A stretch of DNA of 49,292 nt from Clostridia bacterium (GCA_017543905.1 JAFYFC010000033.1:1-49292), one strand, 5' to 3'; counted from the first letter of the stretch, positions 8,750 to 21,018 are shown. A program made the numbers and translations. The notes: generated by a model not told the origin, from the sequence alone.

Positions 8750-9664
8750 TTACAGCGCCGCCTTGCGCGCGAGCATCCTGCCGCACGCGGCTATGAAGCG
8801 CATCATCTCAGGCATTACCTCGGCGTCCACCTGATTCCAGACGTTGAAGGTTTCAAACGAGAGCGTTTTGTCGTATTTTATAGCGCGCAGCCCCTCCGCG
8901 AACCTGTTCCAGTCGAGTCTGCCCATAAACGGCGCAAGATGCTGATCCTCCCAGCCGTCGTTGTCGTGGATGTGGAACGCGCTGATGCGGCTGCCCAGTT
9001 TGAGCATGGCCTGCTTTATATCAAGGCCCACCAGCAGCAGATGTCCCGTGTCGAGGCAGAAGCCGAAGGTATCGCTGCTGCCCGCTATCGAATTGAGCGT
9101 GTCGATATACTTGCACGCCACGTCTATATCGGAGCAGCACGCGGCGTAAATCTTGCGGCGATATCCGCTGAACATGTTTTCAAGGCAGACCGTGACCCCG
9201 CATTCTTTGGCGACCGGTATAAGCTTAGAGTAGCTTTCGACGTTCAGATCCCACTCGTCTTCGTCAGAGAGCTTATCGTTGTAGCCCGCGAAAAACGGGT
9301 GTATTATGAGGTTGCGGCAGTTCATCGTCTCGCAGCCGCGTATCATGTTTTTGAGCACCTCTATCATGCGCTCGTTTATGCCGTCCTGCCCGAAAACGTA
9401 GCTCGGAAACGGCGCGTGCGCCTGATAGTTGTCCACTCCGAATTCCTTCGCCGCGTCCGCCCAGGGCCTGAACAGCTCCATACACTCGCGTCCGCCCTTT
9501 ATCAGTACCTCCGGTATCGTGTCGTGAGAGATCTCGGAATACTTGAGGAGATGGTCGATGTTTGCGTCTACGGCGTCAAAGCCCCATTCCCTTACCATAC
9601 GGTAAGCGTCACGCACGCCGTAATGCTCCTCTATGCCGCCTGTCTGCACCGCGATTTTGTTCAT
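8750..9664 (-). CDS. Sugar phosphate isomerase/epimerase (xylose isomerase-like TIM barrel)
   Basis: A 304-residue AP-endonuclease-2/xylose-isomerase-like TIM barrel. Metal-ligand candidates lie in VCLENMF (Glu), FCLDTGHLLL (Asp and His), FHIHDN (His and Asp) and the C-terminal LSFETFN (Glu), the usual order of the family. The start has a strong GGAGG 10 nt upstream. Members isomerise or epimerise free or phosphorylated sugars, or act in inositol breakdown; the substrate is open. It lies between a GH2 enzyme and the UroD-like gene and probably handles a monosaccharide released by the GH2 enzymes. Confidence 0.85.
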   Translation of the reverse strand: MNKIAVQTGGIEEHYGVRDAYRMVREWGFDAVDANIDHLLKYSEISHDTIPEVLIKGGRECMELFRPWADAAKEFGVDNYQAHAPFPSYVFGQDGINERMIEVLKNMIRGCETMNCRNLIIHPFFAGYNDKLSDEDEWDLNVESYSKLIPVAKECGVTVCLENMFSGYRRKIYAACCSDIDVACKYIDTLNSIAGSSDTFGFCLDTGHLLLVGLDIKQAMLKLGSRISAFHIHDNDGWEDQHLAPFMGRLDWNRFAEGLRAIKYDKTLSFETFNVWNQVDAEVMPEMMRFIAACGRMLARKAAL

Positions 9665-9702
9665 TGCCTTTCCTCCCGTAATAATATAAGTTTTGTGTCG
9701 TT

Positions 9703-12072
9703 TTATATTACGTTTATCGTAAGCGTTTGTTCGTCGAAGCCGTCCGTTTTCACCCTCAGCGTGCAGCTTCCGGGCTTTTCGCCCGCCCTGACCGCTATCA
9801 GCAGATGCCCGTTATGCACAGGCAGGTGTGTATTGTCGTGATAGTCGCGCGCCCTGAGCGCGTTTCCGTTGTCGAGACAGGCGATCTCGCCCGCGCCTTC
9901 CGCGCTTACCTGCACGTCGGGCTCCGAGAGCACGTAGGGATTGCCGTAGGCGTCGTTAATGAGCGCCTCGACAAGCGCGACGCTCCTGCCGTCCGCAGGC
10001 AGAGAGGCTGTGTCGGCCTTTAATACGAATTCCGACGGCGCGTAATCCTCTCTGAGCACGTCCTCGGCCACCTTTACGCCGTTCATGTAGCCTGCCGCGC
10101 GCAGCGTGCCGGCGTTGTAGGTCAAATAAAAGTGGATCATGCCGTCCGGAAAATCGCTGAGCCTCGCCGTGCACACGCTCTGGTTGTTCTGGTATAAACG
10201 CACCGTGTCGCAGTTCGTCATTACCGCAACGTGCATTACCTTTTCCCACTCGCCGTATTTCCAGTGTGCGCGCATCTGCGGAAAGCCCCACATTCCGCGC
10301 GCTCTGTCCCAGGGCTCGCTTTCGTCGTACACGGCAAGCTTGAGCACAGGCTCGGTTTTGAACTGCGCGGCGCAGTACCACGCGCGGATTTTGGGAAACG
10401 CCGCGCTGTCCAGCGGATCGCCCGTCCAGCCGCGGCTGGGCCAGCCCGCCTCGCCCAGATAGTCGCAGCCCGCCCAGACGAACGCGCCCGCCACCCAGGG
10501 ATACCGTTTTACTATGGCGTAGGGAGATTCCGGCGAAATATCCGTGGTATTCATGCTTTTTTCGCTGAAGCGGTGATATGTGCACACCTCGCTGCCTATT
10601 ATCGGCTTTCTCATGCCGCACTCACGCATTTTAACGTAGAGCTGTTCCATGTAGTTGCCCATGAATACGTCCACTATCTCGGCGTAGCGCCTGACCGCCT
10701 GCATTTTTACGCCCATAGGCGTCATGTCGTTGTAACCACTCAGCACGAAGCCTATAAGCGCCGCGCTGACCCCGCGCGTAGGGTCTAAGCTGCGCACTTT
10801 GGCGCACAGCTTTTCAAGCGTGGAATAGAAATACTCGCTGTACTGCACGCCGATTTCGTTGCCCACGCTCCAGAGTATGACCGAAGGGTGGTTGCGGTCG
10901 CGCCTGAGCATTATTTCGATTTCCTCGAGACGTTCCGCGTCGTCGATAAGGTCGAAGTACATGCCCGAATGCTGCCATTTGTCGCAGTATTCGTCTATTA
11001 CCAGCAGACCCAATTCGTCGCACAGGTCGTAAAACTCCTCCGCCATCGGATTATGGCTCGTGCGCACCGCGTTGACGCCCAGCCGCTTCGCGCTTTCAAG
11101 CCGCCGCCTCCAGATTTCTACAGGCACCGCGGCGCCGAAGGGCCCTCCGTCGTGATGGAAATTCAGTCCCCACAGCTTGGTTCTTACTCCGTTCAGAATA
11201 AACCCGTCTTCGGAGTCGAACACCGCGCTTCTGATCCCGAAGCGCACGCTCTGCTCGTCCGTTACCCTGCCGTCCCGCGTAAGGCGCGCAGTCAGCGTAT
11301 AAAGCGCGGGCGCGCCCAGCTGCCAGAGCACAGGCTCCCCTATTGAAAACTCGCACACGTTTAACGCCTGCGCCGGCACATTAGCCGCATATACGGCTTT
11401 TCTGCCAAGGGTAACGCTTATTTGCAGCTCGCTTCCATGCGTGTCGCCTTCTGTTTCGATCTCTGCCCGTACGTCCGCGCGCTTTGCCTTTATATACTTT
11501 TCCTCCGCCACGTCGCCGCCGGGTCCTGCGATAACGGGCGTGCTTACCACGAATATGCCGTCATGACGTATATGCGCATGCTCGTCCACCAGCAGGTGCA
11601 CGTTTCTGTATATGCCCGCGCCCGAATACCAGCGGTCGCCGCCCGCTATGCTCTTGTCGCGCGCGCACGCGTTGTCTACACGCACCGCGAGCAGGTTGTC
11701 GCTTTCGTATTTGAGGTTTTTAAGCTCCGCGAGTATCGGAACGTAGCCGTATTTGCGTCCGCCGATCAATTCTCCGTTCAGATATATTTCACAAAACCGC
11801 TGCACGCCGTCGAACAGCACGCGCACGAGCTTGCCGCGCCAGGCCTTATCCGGCGTTATGTGCAGACGGTACACGCCGATTTCCTCGCGCGGGAAATACC
11901 CCTGACTGCCGCCGCCCGGCGCGTCCTGCGTCTGGGGATTGAGCACCTGCCAGTCGTGCGGGAGGTTTACGCGCATGAAGCCGTCCTCGGAATAGCCGGC
12001 CTTGACGGCGTCCGGGTCGCTCGTTTTTGCAAACAGCCAGCCTTTGTTTATAAGTATCCTGTCGTTTTCCAT
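9703..12072 (-). CDS. Glycoside hydrolase family 2 (beta-galactosidase-like)
   Basis: A 789-residue GH2 protein: sugar-binding jelly-roll (residues 1-170), Ig-like domain (about 175-285), TIM barrel (290-570) and C-terminal beta modules resembling DUF4982 and an Ig-like domain (580-789). Predicted acid/base Glu406 (WSVGNEIG) and nucleophile Glu495 (PIIGSEVCTYH) are both present, with the family signature RTSHNPMAEEFYDLCDE. No signal peptide. AGGAGG precedes the ATG by 6 nt. The protein is shorter and differs in architecture from the LacZ-type enzyme in the same operon, so the two probably attack different beta-linked substrates; beta-galactosidase and beta-glucuronidase are both possible. Confidence 0.9.
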   Translation of the reverse strand: MENDRILINKGWLFAKTSDPDAVKAGYSEDGFMRVNLPHDWQVLNPQTQDAPGGGSQGYFPREEIGVYRLHITPDKAWRGKLVRVLFDGVQRFCEIYLNGELIGGRKYGYVPILAELKNLKYESDNLLAVRVDNACARDKSIAGGDRWYSGAGIYRNVHLLVDEHAHIRHDGIFVVSTPVIAGPGGDVAEEKYIKAKRADVRAEIETEGDTHGSELQISVTLGRKAVYAANVPAQALNVCEFSIGEPVLWQLGAPALYTLTARLTRDGRVTDEQSVRFGIRSAVFDSEDGFILNGVRTKLWGLNFHHDGGPFGAAVPVEIWRRRLESAKRLGVNAVRTSHNPMAEEFYDLCDELGLLVIDEYCDKWQHSGMYFDLIDDAERLEEIEIMLRRDRNHPSVILWSVGNEIGVQYSEYFYSTLEKLCAKVRSLDPTRGVSAALIGFVLSGYNDMTPMGVKMQAVRRYAEIVDVFMGNYMEQLYVKMRECGMRKPIIGSEVCTYHRFSEKSMNTTDISPESPYAIVKRYPWVAGAFVWAGCDYLGEAGWPSRGWTGDPLDSAAFPKIRAWYCAAQFKTEPVLKLAVYDESEPWDRARGMWGFPQMRAHWKYGEWEKVMHVAVMTNCDTVRLYQNNQSVCTARLSDFPDGMIHFYLTYNAGTLRAAGYMNGVKVAEDVLREDYAPSEFVLKADTASLPADGRSVALVEALINDAYGNPYVLSEPDVQVSAEGAGEIACLDNGNALRARDYHDNTHLPVHNGHLLIAVRAGEKPGSCTLRVKTDGFDEQTLTINVI

Positions 12073-12112
12073 ATCTGCCTCCTGCGGTTATGCCTTAATA
12101 TGCAAATATACG

Positions 12113-14443
12113 TTACTGTTTTTCTGCCGCGCGTCTCGCCCAGAAGCGTTTAAGGCGCTCGCCAAGCTCGCTTAGCGCTATGGATTTCGGTTTCATATGC
12201 TCCGGCAGCAAGCGCGCGTATTCGGGCATTTTGTAGCGCTCGTCTATAAACAGCACCACGCCCGTGTCCGTCTCCGTGCGTATGACGCGGCCCGCTGCCT
12301 GCAGGCATTTGCCTATGCCCGGGTACATATACGCCCGCTCGAAGCCGCCCTCGCCTTCGTCGTCGTCGTACAGCGTTTTAAGGCAGTCGCGCTCAAAGCC
12401 TATCTGCGGCAGCCCCACTCCCACTATCGCCGCGCCTATCAGCCTGTCCCCGGGCAGGTCTATGCCTTCCGAGAACACGCCGCCCATCGCGATGAACGCC
12501 GCCAGCGAGCGACGCGGCTTTTCCGTGAATGCAGCTATATATTCCTCGCGTTCGCGTTCGTTCATGTCGCGCTTTTGCACAAGCACGTCCACGCGCGGCT
12601 CAAGCGCCGTGAATATTCCCGCCACGAGGTTCATATACGCATGGCTCGGAAAGCAGGCGAGATAATTGCCCGTGCGGGACAGCGCGAGGGTATGTATCGC
12701 GCGCGCGACCGCGTGTGCGCTTTCCTCGCGTCTTGAGTAGCGCGTAGGTATTTCGAGCGCCAGTGCAAGCAGGTTTTCACGCGGAAACGGAGACGGCAGC
12801 GAAAGCAGTCTGTCGCCGCGCCCTTCGTCCGCAGCGAGCATCGCCGCGTAATGCTCAAGCGGCGAAAGCGTCGCCGAAAACATAGCGCAGCCGCGCATGC
12901 GCTTAAACGTTTTTTCAAGGCGCGGCGTGGGGTTCCAGCACCACAGGCGGATGCGGTTGCGCTTGCCCTCCGGCAAAACGAGCGTTTTATACGTATCCGA
13001 ATCGTATTCGCCTGAAACTCTTATAAACGTGCACGCGGCGAAATACGTATTCGTCAATTGCTGCTCGTACGCTCCGCCGCGCCCTATGTACGGCTTTGCC
13101 GTGTCGACGAACGCCTTTAGCGCGTTTACAAGCTTAAGCGGCAGTTCGCTTCTGAGCTCGCATTCGTCCGCAATGCCCAGCTGCTTAAGCACATCGGTCA
13201 GATCCTTATACAGCTCGCACTGTTTGCCCGCGTGCGAGCCTATACTCCGTCTCAGGGCGCTCAGCTCTGTATAGCCTATCTCGGCTGAGTACATTTCCCG
13301 CGCGCGGGCAGGCAGGTTATGCGCCTCGTCTATCAGCAGCGTATACCTTCCGCTCCTGTCGAAAAACCGTCTGAGTCTCACGGCAGGATCGAACACGTAA
13401 TTATAATCGCAGATGATTATCTGCGCGGTCTCGCTTAACGCAAGCGAAAGCTCGAACGGACACAGGCTGTATTCGTCCGCAAGCTGCCTTATGGTACGTT
13501 CGTCGTACGCGCTGCGCTGCCACGAGGCGGCGAGCGCGGTTTTCTGTCTGTCGAAGTAGCCCTTGGCGCGCGGACAGACGTCCGGATCGCAGGCTGCAAG
13601 CGGCGTCGGGCACACCTTGCGCTTTGCGCTGACTGTGACGCTGCGGATTTTGTGCCCCTTTGCGCGCATCAGCGCGAGCGTGTTTTCGGCGGCCAGGCGG
13701 CCCGTCGTGCGCGCGGTAAGATAAAACACGGTGTCCGTCAGGTTTTCGCCTATCGCCTTGACCGCCGGAAACAGCGCCGCCGCGGTTTTCCCTATGCCGG
13801 TGGGCGCCTCGCACAATAGCTTTTTCCCATCCCGCACGGCTCTGTATACATATTCCGCAAACGTCCTTTGCCCATCGCGGAAGCTTTCGAACGGGAACGG
13901 ACTCGTTTTTACGCTCGGAACGGAAACCTCGCGCCACTGATCCTGCTGCTTTAAGCGGCCCGCATAAACCGCCGCGTATTTTAAAAACAGCTCCTTAAGC
14001 CGTTTCTGCGTATAAGCACGCGCAAATACCGTGCGCCCGCCCTCAAGATCGGCGTAAACGAGGCAAACCTCGCATTCGTGTCTGCCCCGCAGCTCGCACA
14101 GCATGAAGCCGTACATTTCCGCCTGCGCCCAGTGCACGGGAAAGTCGTTTTCACTTATGTCTGCAAGCGGCATGCGCGTGGTTTTTATCTCCTCCACGCG
14201 CAGCGTGTCCGCCGTTTCGAGCAGCCCGTCCGCGCGTCCCTGCACGGTAAGCTGCATGCCGCACACGTCCAGCGTGAGCCTGAGCGGCACCTCGCTTTTA
14301 TAGCCGGCAGGATAGGCGCTCTGTATCGCGACGTGCCCCTTGAGCCCCTCCTGCATGCGCTCGGCGGCATCCAGCTCGAAGCACAGATCGCCGCCCTCGT
14401 AATATGCCTCCGCGATCGTGCGGACGTTGACCGAATGCGTCAT
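12113..14443 (-). CDS. XPD/DinG-type Fe-S DNA helicase with PD-(D/E)XK-like N-terminus
   Basis: A 776-residue superfamily 2 helicase. Walker A is APTGIGKT (213-220) and the DEAH box is at 372-375. Four cysteines (278, 285, 290, 328) between motifs I and II are placed as in the 4Fe-4S domain of XPD/DinG enzymes. The C-terminal helicase half ends with LQAAGRVIRTETD. Residues 69-90 (GRADGLLE, then VEEIKTT) and a following QAEMYGFML resemble the D-(E)XK core and QhxxY motif of Cas4/AddB-type nucleases. So this is probably a combined nuclease-helicase for DNA repair. It starts directly after the methylase stop (TGA-ATG junction) with no clear ribosome-binding site, suggesting coupling by reinitiation. 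Confidence 0.88.
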   Translation of the reverse strand: MTHSVNVRTIAEAYYEGGDLCFELDAAERMQEGLKGHVAIQSAYPAGYKSEVPLRLTLDVCGMQLTVQGRADGLLETADTLRVEEIKTTRMPLADISENDFPVHWAQAEMYGFMLCELRGRHECEVCLVYADLEGGRTVFARAYTQKRLKELFLKYAAVYAGRLKQQDQWREVSVPSVKTSPFPFESFRDGQRTFAEYVYRAVRDGKKLLCEAPTGIGKTAAALFPAVKAIGENLTDTVFYLTARTTGRLAAENTLALMRAKGHKIRSVTVSAKRKVCPTPLAACDPDVCPRAKGYFDRQKTALAASWQRSAYDERTIRQLADEYSLCPFELSLALSETAQIIICDYNYVFDPAVRLRRFFDRSGRYTLLIDEAHNLPARAREMYSAEIGYTELSALRRSIGSHAGKQCELYKDLTDVLKQLGIADECELRSELPLKLVNALKAFVDTAKPYIGRGGAYEQQLTNTYFAACTFIRVSGEYDSDTYKTLVLPEGKRNRIRLWCWNPTPRLEKTFKRMRGCAMFSATLSPLEHYAAMLAADEGRGDRLLSLPSPFPRENLLALALEIPTRYSRREESAHAVARAIHTLALSRTGNYLACFPSHAYMNLVAGIFTALEPRVDVLVQKRDMNEREREEYIAAFTEKPRRSLAAFIAMGGVFSEGIDLPGDRLIGAAIVGVGLPQIGFERDCLKTLYDDDEGEGGFERAYMYPGIGKCLQAAGRVIRTETDTGVVLFIDERYKMPEYARLLPEHMKPKSIALSELGERLKRFWARRAAEKQ

Positions 14444-15613
14444 TCAGTCGAATATCTGCATTATCGCGCACTTCAGATAGCGCGTCTCAGGGCTTGCAGG
14501 CAGCACGGGATGGTCGTGTCCCTGAGAGCGCAGCTCCACGAACCGCACGCGCTTTTTAGCGTCCCGCGCGGCGGTGTTTATCATGGCCACGAACTGCTCC
14601 TCCGATACGTGCTGACTGCACGAGCAGCTTACCAGATAGCCGCCCTCGCGCGCAAGCTTCAGCCCGCGCAGGTTGATTTCTTTATATCCGCGCAGCGCGC
14701 TTTCGACCTGCGCGCGCGTTTTGGTGAACGCGGGCGGGTCGAGTATAACTATATCGTATTTTTCCTTTCTGTCGGTAAGCTCACGCAGATGGTCGAAGCA
14801 GTTGTGCGCTTCGAACGTCACGTTCTCAAGCCCGTTTATGCGCGCGTTTTCCCGCGCGACCTCAAGCGCGTCCTCGCTTATGTCCACGCCGAGCACCTCG
14901 CGCGCGCCGCCCTTTGCCGCGTGCAGCGCAAAGGAGCCGTTGTGGCAGAAGCAGTCCAGCACCCGCGCGCCCTTCGCCATTTTCATGACCTCCAGGCGGT
15001 TTTCCTTTTGGTCGAGGAAAAAGCCGGTTTTTTGTCCGTGCTTTACGTCCACGAGGAAGCTGATCCCGTTTTCGCGCATCAGCACGCTGTCCGGCACCTC
15101 GCCGTACAGCAGCCCCGTCGTCTGCTCCATACCCTCGAGCCGCCTTACCGGCACGTCGCTGCGCTCGTAGATCCCCCGCGGCTTTATTACGTCCGCGAGT
15201 ATGGCGCAGATCTCGCTTTTCCATTTTTCTATGCCCAGCGACATCGACTGTATCGCCAGCACATCGGCGAATTTATCCACTATCAGCCCGGGCATGAAGT
15301 CGCTTTCGGAGAATATCAGCCGGCAGCTTCCGGTATCGCAAAACGCCTTTCGGTATTCCCAGGCGGTCTCTATCCTGCGCCTGAAAAACTCGGCGTCCAC
15401 GGGCTCGTCCCTGTACGTCAGCATGCGCAGCGCGATCTGTGAATTCGGGTTGTAAAACGCTTTGCCCAGAAACGTGTTCTTGGAGCTTTCCACGTTCACG
15501 ACGTCGCCCGCCTCAAACTTGCCTGCTACCTTTTCGATATCCGAAGCGAACACCCACGGGTGGCCGCTGCGCACGCGCGCTTCGCGCGTAGGTCTCAAAA
15601 TCGCTTTTGCCAT
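14444..15613 (-). CDS. rlmI: RlmI-like 23S rRNA (cytosine-C5) methyltransferase
   Basis: A 389-residue class I SAM methyltransferase. An N-terminal PUA domain (residues 1-75, AILRPTREARVRSGHPWVFA) precedes the RlmI middle domain and a Rossmann core with the SAM loop VLDCFCHNGSFALHAA and VLGVDISEDAL. The catalytic region is DIVILDPPAFTK followed by SCSCSQHVSEEQF, which carries the catalytic cysteine. Known role of the family: m5C at 23S rRNA position 1962 (E. coli numbering). AAAGGAAAAG precedes the start. A housekeeping enzyme inside a carbohydrate operon is unusual but may simply share transcription; exact target specificity is inferred. Confidence 0.85.
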   Translation of the reverse strand: MAKAILRPTREARVRSGHPWVFASDIEKVAGKFEAGDVVNVESSKNTFLGKAFYNPNSQIALRMLTYRDEPVDAEFFRRRIETAWEYRKAFCDTGSCRLIFSESDFMPGLIVDKFADVLAIQSMSLGIEKWKSEICAILADVIKPRGIYERSDVPVRRLEGMEQTTGLLYGEVPDSVLMRENGISFLVDVKHGQKTGFFLDQKENRLEVMKMAKGARVLDCFCHNGSFALHAAKGGAREVLGVDISEDALEVARENARINGLENVTFEAHNCFDHLRELTDRKEKYDIVILDPPAFTKTRAQVESALRGYKEINLRGLKLAREGGYLVSCSCSQHVSEEQFVAMINTAARDAKKRVRFVELRSQGHDHPVLPASPETRYLKCAIMQIFD

Positions 15614-15632
15614 ATCTTTTCCTTTTGATTTG

Positions 15633-18671
<3,039 letters not shown>

Positions 18672-19757
18672 TTATTCCGTATTGCGGCAGCTCTTCAGTT
18701 CGCTGATGTCCGCGCCGAGAGAGAGTACAGCCTCGTTTATCGAATGACCGGGCGTCCAGCCGAGCGCTTTGAGTTTGGTATTGTCGAGTATTATTCCCGT
18801 GTCGGGCGCGTAAGGCAGGCTTCGCGCGTCCGCGGGGACGTCAAACTCCACCTTCGCCCTGCCGCCTGACAGCAGATCGCTTATCAGCTGCGCCAGCTGC
18901 TTTATTTTGAGCGTGCAGCCGTCGCCGCACACGTTGTAGGTTTCGCCGCTTACACCGCGCATAAGCAGTGTGACAAGCGCGCTCACGCAGTCCGATATAT
19001 GCACGTAATTGCCGTTTGATTCGCCCGCGGTGCGCAGAACGAGCGCTTTTCCATCGAGCGCCGCGCGCGCGAACTCGCAAAACACGCGTCTGTCCTCCGC
19101 CCGCGCGCCCGCGCCTACCGTCTGCGCAAGCCGCGCGGAGCACACCTTCACGCCGTATTCGCGCGCGTGGCACACGCAGTTCAGCTCGTTTAAGCGTTTG
19201 CTTTCCGGATAGCAGGAGCGCGGGCTGCTCAGGTCTATGCTGCCCTCGCACCCTTCGCGCGCGACGCCGTTCATTACGCCGTACGCCTCCATGGAGGATA
19301 CGTACACCATGCCGCGCACCTGCTTTTCCCGCGCGAGGGTGAGCAGCGCCGCGCACGCGTTCACGCTCGACATGAGCGTGCGCGCGGGATGCGCGCTCAT
19401 CTCCCGCGAATCCGTCACTGCGGCGGCATGGAGTATATAATCGATTTCGCCGTCTATATCGAGCGCGGATTCTATGTCCGCCTCGAACACGCACGCTTCG
19501 CCGCGTCCGAGTATACCGAAAAGCCTGCTTTTCGCGCTATCAAGGCTTCTTACCGGGCACAAAACGCTCAGCCCGAGCTCCCGCGTGCGGTTTAGGTACA
19601 AAAGCGTGCGCGTGACCGCGCCGCCTATCATGCCGCTTGCGCCGGTCACGAGTATGCGCGCGCCCTTAAGCGCCTGTGCGTCCCGTATGCGCTCGGCGGC
19701 GTCCTTTATGCAGCTTCCATATTCGGCGCGCGCGCCGGCTTCGATCACGCCGTCCAT
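18672..19757 (-). CDS. NAD-dependent epimerase/dehydratase (extended SDR)
   Basis: A 361-residue extended short-chain dehydrogenase. ILVTGASGMIGGAV is the NAD-binding glycine motif (about residue 35) and YPESKRLNE is the catalytic Tyr-x-x-x-Lys; VSSMEAYG supplies the catalytic serine region. I start at MDGVIEAG (19757), one base after the TAG of the cytidylyltransferase; an in-frame ATG at 19793 would overlap that gene. Members change nucleotide-sugar stereochemistry or remove water. Its tight pairing with a cytidylyltransferase suggests the two act on one activated polyol or sugar, perhaps for an envelope polymer. Confidence 0.82.
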   Translation of the reverse strand: MDGVIEAGARAEYGSCIKDAAERIRDAQALKGARILVTGASGMIGGAVTRTLLYLNRTRELGLSVLCPVRSLDSAKSRLFGILGRGEACVFEADIESALDIDGEIDYILHAAAVTDSREMSAHPARTLMSSVNACAALLTLAREKQVRGMVYVSSMEAYGVMNGVAREGCEGSIDLSSPRSCYPESKRLNELNCVCHAREYGVKVCSARLAQTVGAGARAEDRRVFCEFARAALDGKALVLRTAGESNGNYVHISDCVSALVTLLMRGVSGETYNVCGDGCTLKIKQLAQLISDLLSGGRAKVEFDVPADARSLPYAPDTGIILDNTKLKALGWTPGHSINEAVLSLGADISELKSCRNTE

Positions 19758-19758
19758 G

Positions 19759-20487
19759 CTACAGTCCCGCCAGCTGGGAGTTTTCCCGCGCATCCATTAT
19801 CGCCCGGGCCATAAAATAGTCCGATGCGGTGGTTATCTTTATGTTTTCCGCAGGGCCGGTCACCGTATGCAGCGTGTGCCCGTAATGGCGCATGAGCGTA
19901 GCCGAGTCTATCGCCTCGGTGTAGCCTTCCGCGCGCGCGCGCAGATGCGCCGCGTATATCTCATGCAGGTAAAAACACTGCGGCGCGCGCACGAGGCGCG
20001 CGTTTTTGCGGTCTATCACCGCGTCTATATTTCCGTTTTCGTATGTTGTCATTATGGTTTCGATGGCGGGCGAGACGGTTATCGCGCTGCCGTTTGCGTG
20101 CGCGCAGCTTACGCACGCCTCTACCGTCTGCGCGTCTATCAGCGGACGCACGCCGTCGTGGATCAGCACCACCACGTCGGTATCGCCGTGCGTTTCGGCG
20201 CTGATCTTCCGAAGTCCCAAAAATATGCTTTCCTGCCCAGTCGATCCGCCCGGGATGACCATGTCGGCCTTGCTTATATCGTAGCGCGAAAGCAAGCCCT
20301 TGAGATAGTCGATCTTTTCCTCAAGACACACCACGCAGATGCGGTCTATCAGCGGACTCAGCTGAAAATATTCAAGCGTATGTATGATCACGGGCTTGCC
20401 CGACAGCACCAAAAACTGCTTGGGCACAGACGCGGAGGACAGCCTGCTGCCCGTGCCGCCCGCAAAAATAAGAGCAATGTTTTTCAC
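19759..20487 (-). CDS. IspD/TarI-family cytidylyltransferase
   Basis: A 242-residue CTP-dependent nucleotidyltransferase. IFAGGTGSRL (residues 7-16) with PKQFL is the nucleotide loop; VLIHDGVRPLI corresponds to the HDAxRP motif; the C-terminus ENIKITTASDYFMARAI closes the active site. It starts at GTG with GGAGGA 7 nt upstream. Two roles fit: IspD (methylerythritol phosphate cytidylyltransferase for isoprenoids) or TarI (ribitol-5-phosphate cytidylyltransferase for wall polymers). KPVIIHTLEYF and the adjacent SDR favour a TarI-like role, but this is not proven by the sequence. It is the first gene of the eight-gene run. Confidence 0.8.
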   Translation of the reverse strand: MKNIALIFAGGTGSRLSSASVPKQFLVLSGKPVIIHTLEYFQLSPLIDRICVVCLEEKIDYLKGLLSRYDISKADMVIPGGSTGQESIFLGLRKISAETHGDTDVVVLIHDGVRPLIDAQTVEACVSCAHANGSAITVSPAIETIMTTYENGNIDAVIDRKNARLVRAPQCFYLHEIYAAHLRARAEGYTEAIDSATLMRHYGHTLHTVTGPAENIKITTASDYFMARAIMDARENSQLAGL

Positions 20488-20526
20488 CGCGCGGTCCTCC
20501 GAGTAAATACTTACCTATTATTGCAT

Positions 20527-20555
20527 ATTATAACAGATATTCGCACTGAATGCAA
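20527..20555 (-). promoter_or_regulatory. Promoter of the eight-gene minus-strand run
   Basis: On the minus strand TTGCAT (20550-20555), a 17-nt spacer and TATAAT (20527-20532), 40 nt before the GTG of the cytidylyltransferase. No other strong promoter is seen between the closely packed genes down to 7758. Confidence 0.75.
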
Positions 20556-20566
20556 TAAAATCCAAC

Positions 20567-20597
20567 AAAAAAGCACCCTCCGGCATGGGAGAGCACT
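20567..20597 (-). terminator. Probable terminator after the hicB remnant
   Basis: On the minus strand a short GC-rich hairpin (TCTCC/GGAGG around CATGCC, plus flanking GC pairs) is followed by six T. It comes just after the stop of the broken hicB and just before the next promoter. Confidence 0.5.
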
Positions 20598-20605
20598 CAA
20601 ACCGT

Positions 20606-20897
20606 TCAAACTCTCAGTTGTTTGCGCAGAGCCTCCTGCAGCACCTGCGAGAAATTTCCGTTCCGTTCCACGGCAGAAGCATCCAGTCACGCGGAAAGCG
20701 TGATCGATTTACTGACCGGTTTTTAATTCCAAAGGATCGGGCAGCTGCCGCGCCAAATACAGCACCTCTTCATCGTTCGCGCCGCTGGACGCATCGTTGA
20801 GATCAGGGAATACGACGGCGTTTTCCTGCTCCGGTTCATAGGTATACACCGAAGGATAAACAATACGGCCATTTTTCTTCATACCACAGTAAACCAT
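20606..20897 (-). pseudogene. Broken HicB-type antitoxin gene
   Basis: The first frame reads an N-terminal HicB-like fold (IVYPSVYTYEPEQENAVVFPDL, then NDEEVLYLARQ) and stops at about 20709. In another frame, directly after, lies the matching HicB C-terminal ribbon-helix-helix: KSITLSAxLDASAVER then NFSQVLQEALRKQLRV, where x is an in-frame TGA replacing the usual tryptophan. The middle, where HicB proteins carry the rest of the partial RNase H fold, is short by roughly 20 residues. A deletion, a frameshift and a nonsense codon together mark a decayed gene. No hicA toxin is visible beside it. Confidence 0.75.
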
Positions 20898-20967
20898 TTA
20901 CATTATGCGTTTAGGCTACGTATGTAATTGTGTCGCAATTATACAGAGCCGAATGAAGCTTCAGGAA

Positions 20968-21018
20968 AAGCCCCATTTACTACACTAAATCTGCCGATTT
21001 TGCGGGCAAATGGGGCTT
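20968..21018. terminator. Bidirectional terminator-like hairpin
   Basis: An 11-bp perfect inverted repeat, AAGCCCCATTT with AAATGGGGCTT, with a loop of about 29 nt. On the minus strand it ends in a TTTT stretch, 97 nt past the YcxB-like stop. On plus it is followed by CTTTTGTTCTTTT. Confidence 0.55.
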
